Assembly (NCBI RefSeq): GCF_000374165.1
Contig: NZ_KB893671.1
Span: 186,193 to 250,192, forward strand
Direction of reading: 5' to 3'
From: Parafrankia elaeagni
Lineage (GTDB): Bacteria > Actinomycetota > Actinomycetes > Frankiales > Frankiaceae
Length of the DNA stretch: 64,000 nt
The stretch's first letter is position 1, and each line of letters begins with the position of its first letter. The notes below the pieces were generated by a model. It was not told the DNA's origin. It searched no databases and was given only the letters and a program-made list of their open reading frames with translations. Both the position numbers and the translations under genes were made by a program. Shown piece by piece: positions 47,036 through 56,039 of this stretch.

Positions 47036-48505
47036 TCAGACCAGGGCCCGTAGCTGTTCGTCCAGATCCCGCACCGCCTGAGTGTTCTGCCAGGGGCGCA
47101 GGTGTTCCCGCACGCGCCGGATCCGGGTCAGCCCCAGCGAGAAGTCGGTCGCCGCGACGATGGCCAGCGATTCGGTCGCGTACTGGGTCGCCGCTTCGAT
47201 CTCCCGCCGTTGGATATGGACCTCGGCGATGTCACCGAGCAGCAGAGATCGCTTCTTCGTACCGCTGTGCGGGGAGGTCCGTAGTGCCTCGGTCGCGGCG
47301 GCGTGGGCCGCTGCGGGGCGGCGCAGCCGCGTGTAGGTCGTGACCTTGATGCCGTCCAGCCGGCCGCGGTCGAAGAACTGCGTCCAGACCCGGTCGCCGT
47401 CGTCCGCGCGGTCGAACGAGTCCTGGGCTCGGTCCAGGGCGGCGAGCGCGGCCCGGCCCTCGCCGCGGGCGGCCTGCTCCTCGGCCTCCCGCCCGGCGAG
47501 CCAGGCCTTCGTCATGACGGTGCTGCCGCTCGCGGCGCGGCGCTGGGCCTCGGCGAGCAGCGCGCAGGCCTGGTCGTGCCGGCCGATGCCGGCGCTGTGG
47601 TAGCTCTCGTAACCCAGCACACAGGCCCACAGTGCGCTGTCGTCGGCCTCCCGGGCCGCCTCGATGGCGACCCGGTAGTACGCCAGCGCGGAGGGAACGT
47701 CGTTCATGTCGAACGCGAGCCAGCCGGCGAGCGCGGCGGTCTCACCCGCGGTCGAGGCGAGGTCGCGGCGGGCCGGAGAGCGGCCGCTGGACTCCAGGAG
47801 CTGGGTGAGCGTGCCGAGATGACCGGTGACCCGAGGGAACAGGGCCCGGGCCGGAACGCGCTCCTCCAGGCTGTACAGCCCGGCGGTGCACCGGCTCAGC
47901 TCGTCGGTCAGCTCCGGGGTGACGGTGGTGCGCCGGCGCAGGGCGGCGGACAGCCGCTCCCACGGCGCGTTGTCGGCGCCGGCCGTGCTCAGCGGGACGA
48001 CGGCGACGCCGCCCGCGGCGGCGAACAGCCGGAGGAAGCCGCGGCGCTCGACGGGAATGTCACCGGCGGGATCGGCCCCGTTCTCCGTCTGGATGAGAAG
48101 GGTGCCGGCAGGGCTGCCGATCTCCCGGGAGGCCCGCCCGGCGGGGGCGGCGCGCAGGCCGGCCAGACCGGTGCTCGGGTCGTCGTCGACGAAACCGAGC
48201 TCGGCCGAGGAACGCTCGAACAGGGCGCGCAGCAGCCGTTGGTAGCGAAGACTGGGCTTTTTGTCGCCCTTTTCCCATTTGCAGATCATATTTCCGGTCA
48301 CGCCGGCCTCGCGGCCCTCGTGGATGACCGAGAAGCGCCGGATCTCGCTCGCCAGACGTTCCTGGGACCAGCCGCGTTCCTCCCGTGAGGTGCGCAGCCG
48401 GACGTTCGGGGTACGGGCCAGGCCGGCGGTTGCCGGTCTGTGGTCGTTCGGCTGCGTCGTCCTCGGCGAGGTATGACCCGCCGACGATCCTGCCGGGCGC
48501 TCCAT
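47036..48505 (-). CDS. XRE-family HTH regulator with TPR-like C-terminal region
   Basis: A 489-residue regulator. The helix-turn-helix lies at about residues 36-95 (LRTSREERGWSQERLASE, then MICKWEKGDKKPS). The rest is alpha-helical and rich in Ala and paired helices (about 205-485), consistent with tetratricopeptide-like repeats that sense a signal or partner. The sequence RRGFLRLFAAAGGVAVVPL at about residues 153-171 recalls an internal twin-arginine-like hydrophobic stretch common to this Streptomyces-type class. ATG with GGAGG upstream. It is divergent from the helicase gene. Target genes are unknown. Confidence 0.85.
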   Translation of the reverse strand: MERPAGSSAGHTSPRTTQPNDHRPATAGLARTPNVRLRTSREERGWSQERLASEIRRFSVIHEGREAGVTGNMICKWEKGDKKPSLRYQRLLRALFERSSAELGFVDDDPSTGLAGLRAAPAGRASREIGSPAGTLLIQTENGADPAGDIPVERRGFLRLFAAAGGVAVVPLSTAGADNAPWERLSAALRRRTTVTPELTDELSRCTAGLYSLEERVPARALFPRVTGHLGTLTQLLESSGRSPARRDLASTAGETAALAGWLAFDMNDVPSALAYYRVAIEAAREADDSALWACVLGYESYHSAGIGRHDQACALLAEAQRRAASGSTVMTKAWLAGREAEEQAARGEGRAALAALDRAQDSFDRADDGDRVWTQFFDRGRLDGIKVTTYTRLRRPAAAHAAATEALRTSPHSGTKKRSLLLGDIAEVHIQRREIEAATQYATESLAIVAATDFSLGLTRIRRVREHLRPWQNTQAVRDLDEQLRALV

Positions 48506-48538
48506 CGATACCTCCGGGTCAAGCGGTTGACGTCAGGA

Positions 48539-48556
48539 GCTTAACCTTGCGTTAGC
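48539..48556. promoter_or_regulatory. Inverted repeat between XRE regulator and helicase genes
   Basis: TTAAC-CTTGC-GTTAG at 48541-48555 is a short near-palindrome in an AT-richer patch, 36 bases upstream of the XRE start. TTGACG (48527-48532) is close by. It may be an autoregulatory operator; supported only by position and symmetry. Confidence 0.35.
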
Positions 48557-48697
48557 AAAGTCGGTGATACCCCCTGTGTGGTCCTTCGATGACAGGAAAC
48601 CGACAAATCATCGTGCGGACCAGACCGGACTGCTGCGGGCGGTGACGGGCGCGCGGCGCCGTCGGCCGGTCGGTGCGCGGCCATAGAGTCTCATGTC

Positions 48698-50488
48698 GTG
48701 AGAGCTGGTCCCCTGCCCCAAGGCCCCCGTGCGCGTGCGGGGGCCCGGCCGCTGCGGGCGTGGCAGCGCGCCGCCCTCGACATCTACCGGTCACGCGGCG
48801 CATCCGGAGGCCGCGACTTCCTCGCGGTGGCGACCCCGGGCGCCGGCAAGACGACGTTCGCCCTGGAGATCGCCGCGGAGCTGCTGACCGCCGGTGAGAT
48901 CCGGGCGGTGACCGTGGTCGCGCCCACCGACCACCTCAAGCGGCAGTGGGCGGTGGCCGCGGCGGCTGCCGGGATCGACCTGGACCCGACCTTCCGCAAC
49001 GCCGCGGGCGCGACCGCCTCCGACTACACCGGCGTGGCGGTCACCTACGCCCAGGTCGCCGCGCACCCGGCGCTGCACCGCATGCGCACCGCCGCGCGGC
49101 GCACCCTGGTGATCCTGGACGAGATCCACCACGCGGGAGACGCGCTCTCCTGGGGCGAGGCGGTCCGGGAGGCCTTCAGCCCGGCCGCCCGCCGGCTCGC
49201 GCTGACCGGAACGCCGTTCCGGTCGGACGTCAACCCCATTCCGTTCGTGACCTACCTGCCCGACGCGGAGGGGGTGATCCGCAGCGTCGCCGACTCAAGC
49301 TACGGCTACGCCGAGGCGCTGCGCGACGGTGTGGTCCGTCCGGTGCTCTTCCTGGCCTACTCGGGCGAGATGTCCTGGCGTACCAGCGCCGGCGCGGAGC
49401 TGACCGCGCGGCTCGGTGAGCCGCTGAACAACGAGCAGACCGCGGCTGCCTGGCGCACCGCCCTCGACCCGCGGGGCGACTGGATGCCCGCGGTCCTGGC
49501 CGCCGCCGACACCCGGCTCTCCCAGGTCCGCCGCGGTGGCATGCCGGACGCCGGCGGGCTCGTCATCGCGACCGACCACACCAACGCCCGGGCCTACGCC
49601 GGCCTGCTGCGCCGCATCACCGGGACGTCCCCGGTCGTGGTCCTCTCCGACGACCCCACCGCCAGCACGAAGATCGCCTCGTTCCGCGAGTCCGCCGACC
49701 GGTGGATGGTCGCGGTCCGCATGGTCAGTGAGGGGGTGGACGTTCCCCGCCTGGCGGTGGGCGTCTACGCCACGTCGGCCTCGACCCCGCTGTACTTCGC
49801 CCAGGCCGTCGGCCGGTTCGTCCGCGGGCGCGGGCGCTCGGAGACGGCGTCCGTCTTTCTGCCCAGCGTGCCGTCGCTGCTCGCCCTGGCCGGGGAGATG
49901 GAGGCGCAGCGCGACCACGCGCTGAACAAGCCCCAGCGGGAGCCGGACGCCTTCGACGACGACGCGCTGCGCGAGGCGAACCGGCGCCGCGACACCCCCG
50001 ACAAGCCGGACACGCTGTTCACCGCGCTCAACTCGTCCGCGGAGCTCGACCGGGTGATCTTCGATGGTGGAGAGTTCGGTACACCGGCCCAGTCCGGGTC
50101 GCTGGAGGAGGAGGACTTCCTCGGCCTGCCCGGCCTGCTCGAGCCCGACCAGGTCGCGACACTGCTACGGCAGCGGGAGGCCGCCCAGCGCGCAGCCGCC
50201 GCACGGTCCTCGGCGGCTTCCTCGGCGGCTTCGGCCGGGCCGGGCATCCCGGCGGCCAGGGCGGGCGAGACCGCCGACGAGGCGGAGCAGCGGCCCGTCC
50301 ACGAACGGATCGGTGAGCTGCGGAAGGACCTGAACAAGCTGGTCGCCGCCCATCACCACCGCACTGGCAAGCCGCACGGCATGATCCACGCCGAGCTGCG
50401 TCGGGCCTGTGGCGGCCCACCGAGTGCGCAGGCCAGCGCCGCCCAGCTGCAGGCCCGGATCGACACCGTCCGCCGCTGGGCGGGATAG
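48698..50488 (+). CDS. DEAD/DEAH-box superfamily 2 helicase
   Basis: A 596-residue SF2 helicase. Walker A is ATPGAGKTTF (about residues 45-54), motif II is LVILDEIHHAG (about 137-147), motif III LALTGTPFRSD, and the second RecA domain contains MVSEGVDVPRLAVGV and QAVGRFVRGRGR (motif VI). The C-terminal 150 residues are charged and end in a putative helical domain (VHERIGELRKDLNKLVAAHHH). It resembles Rad25/XPB-like and restriction-type helicases; the precise nucleic-acid target is unknown. GTG start. Confidence 0.9.
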   Translation: MRAGPLPQGPRARAGARPLRAWQRAALDIYRSRGASGGRDFLAVATPGAGKTTFALEIAAELLTAGEIRAVTVVAPTDHLKRQWAVAAAAAGIDLDPTFRNAAGATASDYTGVAVTYAQVAAHPALHRMRTAARRTLVILDEIHHAGDALSWGEAVREAFSPAARRLALTGTPFRSDVNPIPFVTYLPDAEGVIRSVADSSYGYAEALRDGVVRPVLFLAYSGEMSWRTSAGAELTARLGEPLNNEQTAAAWRTALDPRGDWMPAVLAAADTRLSQVRRGGMPDAGGLVIATDHTNARAYAGLLRRITGTSPVVVLSDDPTASTKIASFRESADRWMVAVRMVSEGVDVPRLAVGVYATSASTPLYFAQAVGRFVRGRGRSETASVFLPSVPSLLALAGEMEAQRDHALNKPQREPDAFDDDALREANRRRDTPDKPDTLFTALNSSAELDRVIFDGGEFGTPAQSGSLEEEDFLGLPGLLEPDQVATLLRQREAAQRAAAARSSAASSAASAGPGIPAARAGETADEAEQRPVHERIGELRKDLNKLVAAHHHRTGKPHGMIHAELRRACGGPPSAQASAAQLQARIDTVRRWAG

Positions 50489-50513
50489 CGGCGGACGGCC
50501 TCCGCGCGGGGGG

Positions 50514-51371
50514 TCAGGGCTCCTGGGCGATCTGGATCGACTGGATCTTCGCCCCGCTTGTCGGCGCGCCGTCGGACCCGCCGCCGCTGACGCCCGGGGT
50601 GGTCAGCTTGTCCAGCACGTCGAGGCCCTCGGTGATGTGGCCGAAGACGGTGTAGCCGCCGGCCAGGGCGGACGCCCCCTCCTGGGAGGGGTCGGCGTAG
50701 TTGATGAAGAACTGGCTGCCGTTGCTGTCCGGCTGGCTGCTGTGCGCCATGGCCAGCACACCCCGGTTGTAGTTCACGCCCTCGGTGTTCTCGTTGGCGT
50801 AGCCGAAGCCGGGCCCTCCCGTGCCGGTCCCGGTCGGGTCGCCGCACTGCAGGACGCTGATGCCGGCGTCGGCGCCACCGGTCTGGCGGTGGCAGGGGGT
50901 GTCGGTGTAGAAGCCCGCCTCGGCGAGCGTACGCAGCGCGTTGACGGTGCAGGGGGCCTTGTCCGCGTCCAGCGCGGCCGTCATGGTGCCCTGGTCGGTG
51001 GTGATGACCATCGTGGCCGGGCTGCGGTTCACCGCCGGCGCGGCCGCGGGCAGCCCGACCTCGCGGGAAGGCGCCTCACCGGAGGCCGTGTAGACGCAGT
51101 CACCCACCTTGCTCGTCTCGCCGGCCGGCAGGGCCGGGGCGGCCGACGCGCCCGGGGTGGACTCGGGGGTGGCGCTGACCTCGTCGTCGTCCGATCCGGC
51201 GGTGACAAGGAGCAGTGCAGCGACCGACGCCACGATGGCCACCAGGACCACCGCGGCGACCACGCTCAGCCGGCGCCGCCGTCGTGCCACAGCCCGTTGC
51301 CGGCGCTCCGCCTGTCGTGCCATCCGCGCGGCGGCCAGCTCACGCGCCCGCCGTTCCCTCGTGCTCGACAC
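50514..51371 (-). CDS. Membrane-anchored cyclophilin-type peptidyl-prolyl isomerase
   Basis: A 285-residue protein. A charged N-terminus (RERRARELAAARMARQAE) precedes one membrane helix (about residues 35-57), then a Ser/Pro linker and a cyclophilin domain (about 105-280) with FINYADPS, LQCGDPTGTGTGGPGFGY and CHRQTGG. Catalytic domain is outside the cytoplasm. GTG at 51371 was chosen because related actinobacterial proteins start just before this charged stretch. Likely role: folding of exported proteins. Confidence 0.87.
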   Translation of the reverse strand: MSSTRERRARELAAARMARQAERRQRAVARRRRRLSVVAAVVLVAIVASVAALLLVTAGSDDDEVSATPESTPGASAAPALPAGETSKVGDCVYTASGEAPSREVGLPAAAPAVNRSPATMVITTDQGTMTAALDADKAPCTVNALRTLAEAGFYTDTPCHRQTGGADAGISVLQCGDPTGTGTGGPGFGYANENTEGVNYNRGVLAMAHSSQPDSNGSQFFINYADPSQEGASALAGGYTVFGHITEGLDVLDKLTTPGVSGGGSDGAPTSGAKIQSIQIAQEP

Positions 51372-51404
51372 CCTCGCAGGCCTCCCGCTCCGTGTTCGTC
51401 TGAG

Positions 51405-51465
51405 GCGTCCGTCCGAGGCGTCCGTCGGTGGCGGCCGTGCGAAGCGTCCGTCCAGGGCGTCCGTC
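51405..51465. repeat. GCGTCCGTC repeats in the serS upstream region
   Basis: GCGTCCGTC occurs four times at 51405, 51418, 51444 and 51457, with start-to-start distances of 13, 26 and 13 bases, i.e. multiples of 13. The region lies between the divergent cyclophilin and serS genes. Confidence 0.75.
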
Positions 51466-51558
51466 CGTAGCCCACTTCCGTCACACAGGGTACGGCGACG
51501 GTCGTGACGTGGCTGATAGCGTCGCCCCAGGACCCGACGCGAAGGCTGACACGAACTG

Positions 51559-52821
51559 ATGCTCGACAAGCGCTTCATCCGGGAGAACCCCGACGTTGTG
51601 AAGGACGCCGTCCGTCTCAAGGGCGTCGACCTCGACGTCGACGAGCTTCTCCAGCTCGACCAGGAGAACCGCAAGCTGCAGTTCGAGGTCGACGAGGCTC
51701 AGGCGCGCCGCAAGTCCTTCGCCAAGCAGTTCGCCAAGGCCGACGAGGCCCGCCGGGCGGAGCTGCGCGTCGAGCACACCGAGTTCGACCGCCAGCTCCG
51801 CGAGCTGCGCGAGCAGCTGGCCCGCACCAGCGCCCGGCTTGCCGAGCTGATGCTGCTGGTGCCGGGCCTCCCCTGGGAGGGCGCGCCGGTCGGGCCGGAC
51901 GAGTCCGCGAACGTGGTCATCCGCACGGTGGGCGCCAGGCCGGAGTTCGACTTCACGCCGCTGGACCACACCGAGCTCGCGGAGCGGCGCGGCTGGGCCG
52001 AGTTCGCCCGTGCCCGCCGGATCTCCGGCGAGCGGGCCTACGCCCTGGTCGGCGATCTGGTCATGCTGGAGCGGGCGGTGCACTCCTACGCGCTGGACCT
52101 GCTGCGCGGCCAGGACTTCACCCCGGTGTCGGTGCCCGCGCTGGTGAAGGAGGCGCCGCTGGTCGGCACCGGCATGCTGCCGAAGGGCCGCGACGAGATC
52201 TACGAGATCCCCGCCGACAACGCCTTTCTCGCCGGTACCGCCGAGGTCGCCCTGGTCGGTCTGCACGCCGGGGAGATTCTCGAGGCCAGCCAGCTGCCGA
52301 TCAGGTACGCCGGTATCTCGCCGTGCTTCCGCCGCGAGATCGGCAGCGCCAGCCGGGACGTCCGCGGGCTGCTGCGGGTGCACCAGTTCGAAAAGGTCGA
52401 GCAGTTCGTCCTGTGTGTGAACGACCCGGCCGAATCCGCCCGCTGGCACGCGGAACTGCTCGCCACCGCGGAGCGGATCCTGACCGATCTCGGCCTGCAC
52501 TACGAGGTCGTCGAATGCGCCACCGGGGACATGGGCCTCGGCAAGTACCGGATGAACGACATCAACACCTGGTTCCCGACGCTGGACCGTTTCCGCGAGA
52601 CGCACAGCTGCTCGACGCTGCACGACTGGCAGGCCCGGCGGGCGAACCTGCGGTATCGCGACGCCGAGGGGAACATCCGTTTCGCACACACACTGAACAA
52701 CACGGCGGTGGCGACCCCGCGGCTGCTGGCGGCGATCCTGGAGAACTTCCAGACCGCGGACCAGCGGCTGCGTGTCCCGGAGGTGCTGCGGCCCTACCTG
52801 GGCGGGCGCGAGCTGCTCTGA
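51559..52821 (+). CDS. serS: Seryl-tRNA synthetase
   Basis: A 420-residue class II synthetase charging tRNA-Ser. The N-terminal coiled-coil arm (about residues 30-105) precedes the catalytic core with motif 2 (SPCFRREIGSASRDVRGLLR) and motif 3 (NTAVATPRLLAAILENFQ). Length is standard. ATG at 51559. Its 3' end overlaps the converging crtB gene by 28 bases. Confidence 0.97.
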   Translation: MLDKRFIRENPDVVKDAVRLKGVDLDVDELLQLDQENRKLQFEVDEAQARRKSFAKQFAKADEARRAELRVEHTEFDRQLRELREQLARTSARLAELMLLVPGLPWEGAPVGPDESANVVIRTVGARPEFDFTPLDHTELAERRGWAEFARARRISGERAYALVGDLVMLERAVHSYALDLLRGQDFTPVSVPALVKEAPLVGTGMLPKGRDEIYEIPADNAFLAGTAEVALVGLHAGEILEASQLPIRYAGISPCFRREIGSASRDVRGLLRVHQFEKVEQFVLCVNDPAESARWHAELLATAERILTDLGLHYEVVECATGDMGLGKYRMNDINTWFPTLDRFRETHSCSTLHDWQARRANLRYRDAEGNIRFAHTLNNTAVATPRLLAAILENFQTADQRLRVPEVLRPYLGGRELL

Positions 52822-53834
52822 TCCGGCGCGGCCCGGCGGGAACGGGCGGCCCGGACGAGCCCGGGGCCGGCGACGGCCAGACGCCGGCCCGCCCCGACGG
52901 CGACCCGGCGGTCCAGGATCTGGTAGTCGGCCCGCTCGATCTCGTCGAGGATGCCGCCGTACAGACGGAACGCCGTCCAGACGCAGTCCCGGGACGTCGG
53001 GTGCAGCAGCCGGATACCGGGCCGGGCGGAGCGGAACAGCTCCCGGGCGCGGGCGATCTCATGGGCGAGCAGGCGCCGCACCGGCCCGTCGACGACGCCG
53101 GTGGCCAGGCGCTCACGGGTGACGCCGAACAGGTCCAGCGACGTCTGTGGCAGGTAGACCCGGCCGCGCCGCAGGTCCTCACCGACGTCCCGAAGAAAGT
53201 TCGCAAGCTGGAACGCCACACCAAGGTCACGGGCGTACGGCTCCGCCGCGCCGTGGACGGGTTCGAGGATCGGCAGCATCTGCAGGCCGATCACGACCGC
53301 CGAGCCGTGGATGTAGACCATCAGGTCGTCCCAGGTGGCGTAGCCGGAGACTGTCAGGTCCATGGCCATCGACGTCAGGAAGGCCTCGAAGTACTCCGCC
53401 GGCAGGCCGAACCGGCGGGTGGTGTGCAGGACGGCCGGCAGCACGGTCGGCTCCGCCGAGCCCGGCAGCCCGCCAGCCCCCGCCCTGCCGTCGGTACCTG
53501 CTGTGCCGTCGGTGCCGTCGGTGCCGTCGGTGCCGTCGGTGTCGTCGGTGTCGGAGCGCAGCGCGGTGAGGAAGGTGCCGCCCCACTGCCGCAGCCGCCG
53601 CGCCCTGGCCTCATCGGAGAGGGCCGCGTCGAGATCGTCCACGATCTCGTCCGCGTACCGGGCGAAGCCGTACAGCGCGTGCACGTGCGGGCGCTTCCAC
53701 CTGGGCAGCAGCAGCGTGGCCAGATAGTAGGTGCGGCCGTGGGCGGCGTTCAGCTCGCGGGCGCAGCGGTACGACGCCCGCAGGCGCTCCCCGGAGATGC
53801 CGGCGGCGTCCAGCTCGCCGCGCAGAGCGCTCAC
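52794..53834 (-). CDS. crtB: Phytoene synthase-like squalene/phytoene synthase
   Basis: A 346-residue prenyl synthase that should condense two geranylgeranyl diphosphates head-to-head to phytoene. The first aspartate motif is DEIVD (62-66) and the second is in FLRDVGEDLRRGRVYLP. A stretch of DGTDGTDGT repeats (about residues 100-118), encoded by 9-bp repeats at 53509-53552, interrupts the region after the first motif. Start GTG 53834 is likely but lacks a strong ribosome binding site. The gene ends a minus-strand run with VWA, DUF58, moxR and crtI, 31 bases after the VWA gene. Confidence 0.88.
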   Translation of the reverse strand: MSALRGELDAAGISGERLRASYRCARELNAAHGRTYYLATLLLPRWKRPHVHALYGFARYADEIVDDLDAALSDEARARRLRQWGGTFLTALRSDTDDTDGTDGTDGTDGTAGTDGRAGAGGLPGSAEPTVLPAVLHTTRRFGLPAEYFEAFLTSMAMDLTVSGYATWDDLMVYIHGSAVVIGLQMLPILEPVHGAAEPYARDLGVAFQLANFLRDVGEDLRRGRVYLPQTSLDLFGVTRERLATGVVDGPVRRLLAHEIARARELFRSARPGIRLLHPTSRDCVWTAFRLYGGILDEIERADYQILDRRVAVGAGRRLAVAGPGLVRAARSRRAAPDQSSSRPPR

Positions 53835-53865
53835 AGCAGCCAAGAGTAGCCGGCCGTCCCGTCCG

Positions 53866-54825
53866 TCAGGGCAGGCGGGAGGCGAACGCCAGGGAGAGGG
53901 CCGCCGCGCCCATCCCGAGAAGGAAGGAGAGCCCCACGAACCAGCCGGTGATCTCGCGGTACTCGGTGCGGTAACCGATCGAGCTGCCCAGGCCCCGGTA
54001 GACCGACTCCAGCTCGTCACCGGATGTCGCCCGGTGGTAGGAACCGCCGGTCTGCTCGGCGAGCTCGCGCAGCGCGTCCTCGTTCACCGGCACGGGGATC
54101 TCCTGCCCGCCGACGTCGAGGCTCCCGTCGGAGGTGCCGTAGGCGATGGTGTCCACGGGGATCTCGGCGTCCCTCGCCGCCGTCGCCGCCTGGGTGTTCG
54201 GTCGTCCGCGCGTGGTCTCGCCGTCCGAGAGCAGGACGATGGCGGCGGGGGGCGGCGGCTGGCCCTCGTCCGACATCCGCTGCCCGGCGGTGGTGATCGC
54301 CTGCAGGGAGGCGAAGATGCCCTCGCCGACGGCGGTCGCCGGGCCGAGCTGCAGCCCGCGGATGCCGGAGCGGATGGCCTCCCGGTCGGTCGACGCGGGG
54401 ACGAGGACGGCCGCCGAGCCGGCGAAGGAGACGAGCCCGAGGTTGATGCGCGGCGGCAGCTGGTCGACGAAGGCCTCGGCGCCCTGCTTGGCGGCCTCGA
54501 GCCGGGTCGGTTGGATGTCGGTGGCCGCCATCGAGTTCGACACGTCGATCGCCAGGATGATCGTCGCGCGCTCGCGGGGGACCCGTTCGGCCCGCGCCGG
54601 GCGGGCCAGCGAGATGACCAGACCGGCCAGGGCGAGCAGCAGCAGCGCCGCCGGAACATGCCGACGCCACCACTGCGGCCGCCGCGGCAGCACGCTTGAC
54701 AGCATCGCGGTCGACGACATCCGGGCCGCGTACACCCGGCGGCGCCGTGACAGGACGATGTAGGCCGCGGTGAGCGCGGCCACCAGCACGAACAGCCACA
54801 GCCAGTGGCCAGCCAGGAAGCTCAA
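53866..54825 (-). CDS. VWA-domain membrane protein (BatA/BatB-like)
   Basis: A 319-residue protein. Two membrane segments lie at about residues 6-24 and 58-75, then a von Willebrand A domain with the MIDAS signature DVSNSM and AIVLLSDGETT, and a C-terminal membrane segment (about 293-315). Such proteins act with MoxR ATPases and DUF58 proteins in metal-dependent chaperone-like complexes. It overlaps the DUF58 gene by four bases. Confidence 0.9.
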   Translation of the reverse strand: MSFLAGHWLWLFVLVAALTAAYIVLSRRRRVYAARMSSTAMLSSVLPRRPQWWRRHVPAALLLLALAGLVISLARPARAERVPRERATIILAIDVSNSMAATDIQPTRLEAAKQGAEAFVDQLPPRINLGLVSFAGSAAVLVPASTDREAIRSGIRGLQLGPATAVGEGIFASLQAITTAGQRMSDEGQPPPPAAIVLLSDGETTRGRPNTQAATAARDAEIPVDTIAYGTSDGSLDVGGQEIPVPVNEDALRELAEQTGGSYHRATSGDELESVYRGLGSSIGYRTEYREITGWFVGLSFLLGMGAAALSLAFASRLP

Positions 54826-56039
54826 GGAAGGGCCACCCGCCCGGCGAGGCCGCGGGGGCGGCCGGTGGCACCGGTGGCACCGGAGCGGGGCGGCGCCGGT
54901 GCCCTCCCGGCGCCCCCGAGGTTCCCGCGGTCGGCCGGCGGCCGGCGCGCGGCACCGCGGGTCGTCCGGCTGGTGGAGACGAAGCGCACGATGTCGACCA
55001 GCCAGTCCGAGTCGGTCCGCAGGACCAGGTGCGCCGCGCCGACCCGGCGCAGCGCGAGCTCCACCTGGGCCCGGTGCTCGGCCGCCGCCTCGCGGTACCG
55101 GTCGCGCACCCGCCGGGATCCGGTCGGGATCTCCACCAGCGCGCCGGTCTCGGCATCCACGACGGGCAGCAGGCCCACCGACGGCAGGATCAGCTCGGCC
55201 GGGTCGAGGACCTCCACGGCCAGCAGCTGGTGGCGGGCGGAAAGCACCCGCATCGGCCGCTCCCAGCTCAGGTCGGTGGAGAGGAAGTCACTCACGACCA
55301 CGGCGAGACCACGGCGGCGGCGCGGGCGGTCCAGCTCGGCGATCGCCGCCGCGAGGTCGGTGGCCGCGCCGGCATCGGGCTGCCGGGCCGGCCGGTCGTG
55401 AGCGCCTTCCGGGACGGAGAGCAGGGTCCGCAGCAGGCTCCGCAGCCCCTGGCGGCCCGGCCGGGCGGGAATCAGCCGCGGGCCGGTCGGGGTGAGCGCC
55501 ACGGCGCCCATCCGGTTGCCGGTCCGGGCGGTCAGGAAGCCGACCGCGGCGGTGGCGGCGATCGCCAGGTCCCGCTTGCGCAGGGAGGTGGTGCCGAACT
55601 CCTGGCTGGCCGTCAGATCGACCAGCGCCCAGGTCTCCAGCTCCCGGTCGGCGACGAGGTCGTGCACGTGCGGAACGGTCGTCCGGGCGGTGACCGCCCA
55701 GTCCATCCGGCGGACGTCGTCGCCGACGTGGTACTCGCGGCTCTCGGCCTTCTCGGTGCCCTGCCCGGGCAGCAGGCCCAGGTGCTCGCCGAGCAGCATC
55801 CCGTCGAGACGGCGGGTCACGGCGATCTCGAGGCGGCGCAGCGTGCGCTCCACGGACGGCGAGGTGACCGACGGCTGGACGAGCACGCCCGGCCGGGGCG
55901 GGGGCGGCGCGTTCCTGGGAGCCGCCGCAGGACCGGGAGCCGCCGCAGGACCGGGAGCCGCAGGACCGGGAGCCGGTGTATCGCCCGGGGGCGGCCCCTC
56001 CGGGCGGGCCCCGCGACGTCGCCCGCCGGGGGTTTTCAC
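54822..56039 (-). CDS. DUF58 domain protein
   Basis: A 405-residue protein of the MoxR-associated DUF58 family. The N-terminal 55 residues are Pro/Ala-rich. The core carries YHVGDDVRRMDWAVTAR and ALVDLTASQEFGT, the family hallmarks, and ends with a basic, Pro/Arg-rich tail. It is placed between moxR and the VWA gene, overlapping each by four bases. DUF58 may be a VWA-like scaffold; client unknown. Confidence 0.9.
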   Translation of the reverse strand: MKTPGGRRRGARPEGPPPGDTPAPGPAAPGPAAAPGPAAAPRNAPPPPRPGVLVQPSVTSPSVERTLRRLEIAVTRRLDGMLLGEHLGLLPGQGTEKAESREYHVGDDVRRMDWAVTARTTVPHVHDLVADRELETWALVDLTASQEFGTTSLRKRDLAIAATAAVGFLTARTGNRMGAVALTPTGPRLIPARPGRQGLRSLLRTLLSVPEGAHDRPARQPDAGAATDLAAAIAELDRPRRRRGLAVVVSDFLSTDLSWERPMRVLSARHQLLAVEVLDPAELILPSVGLLPVVDAETGALVEIPTGSRRVRDRYREAAAEHRAQVELALRRVGAAHLVLRTDSDWLVDIVRFVSTSRTTRGAARRPPADRGNLGGAGRAPAPPRSGATGATGRPRGLAGRVALP

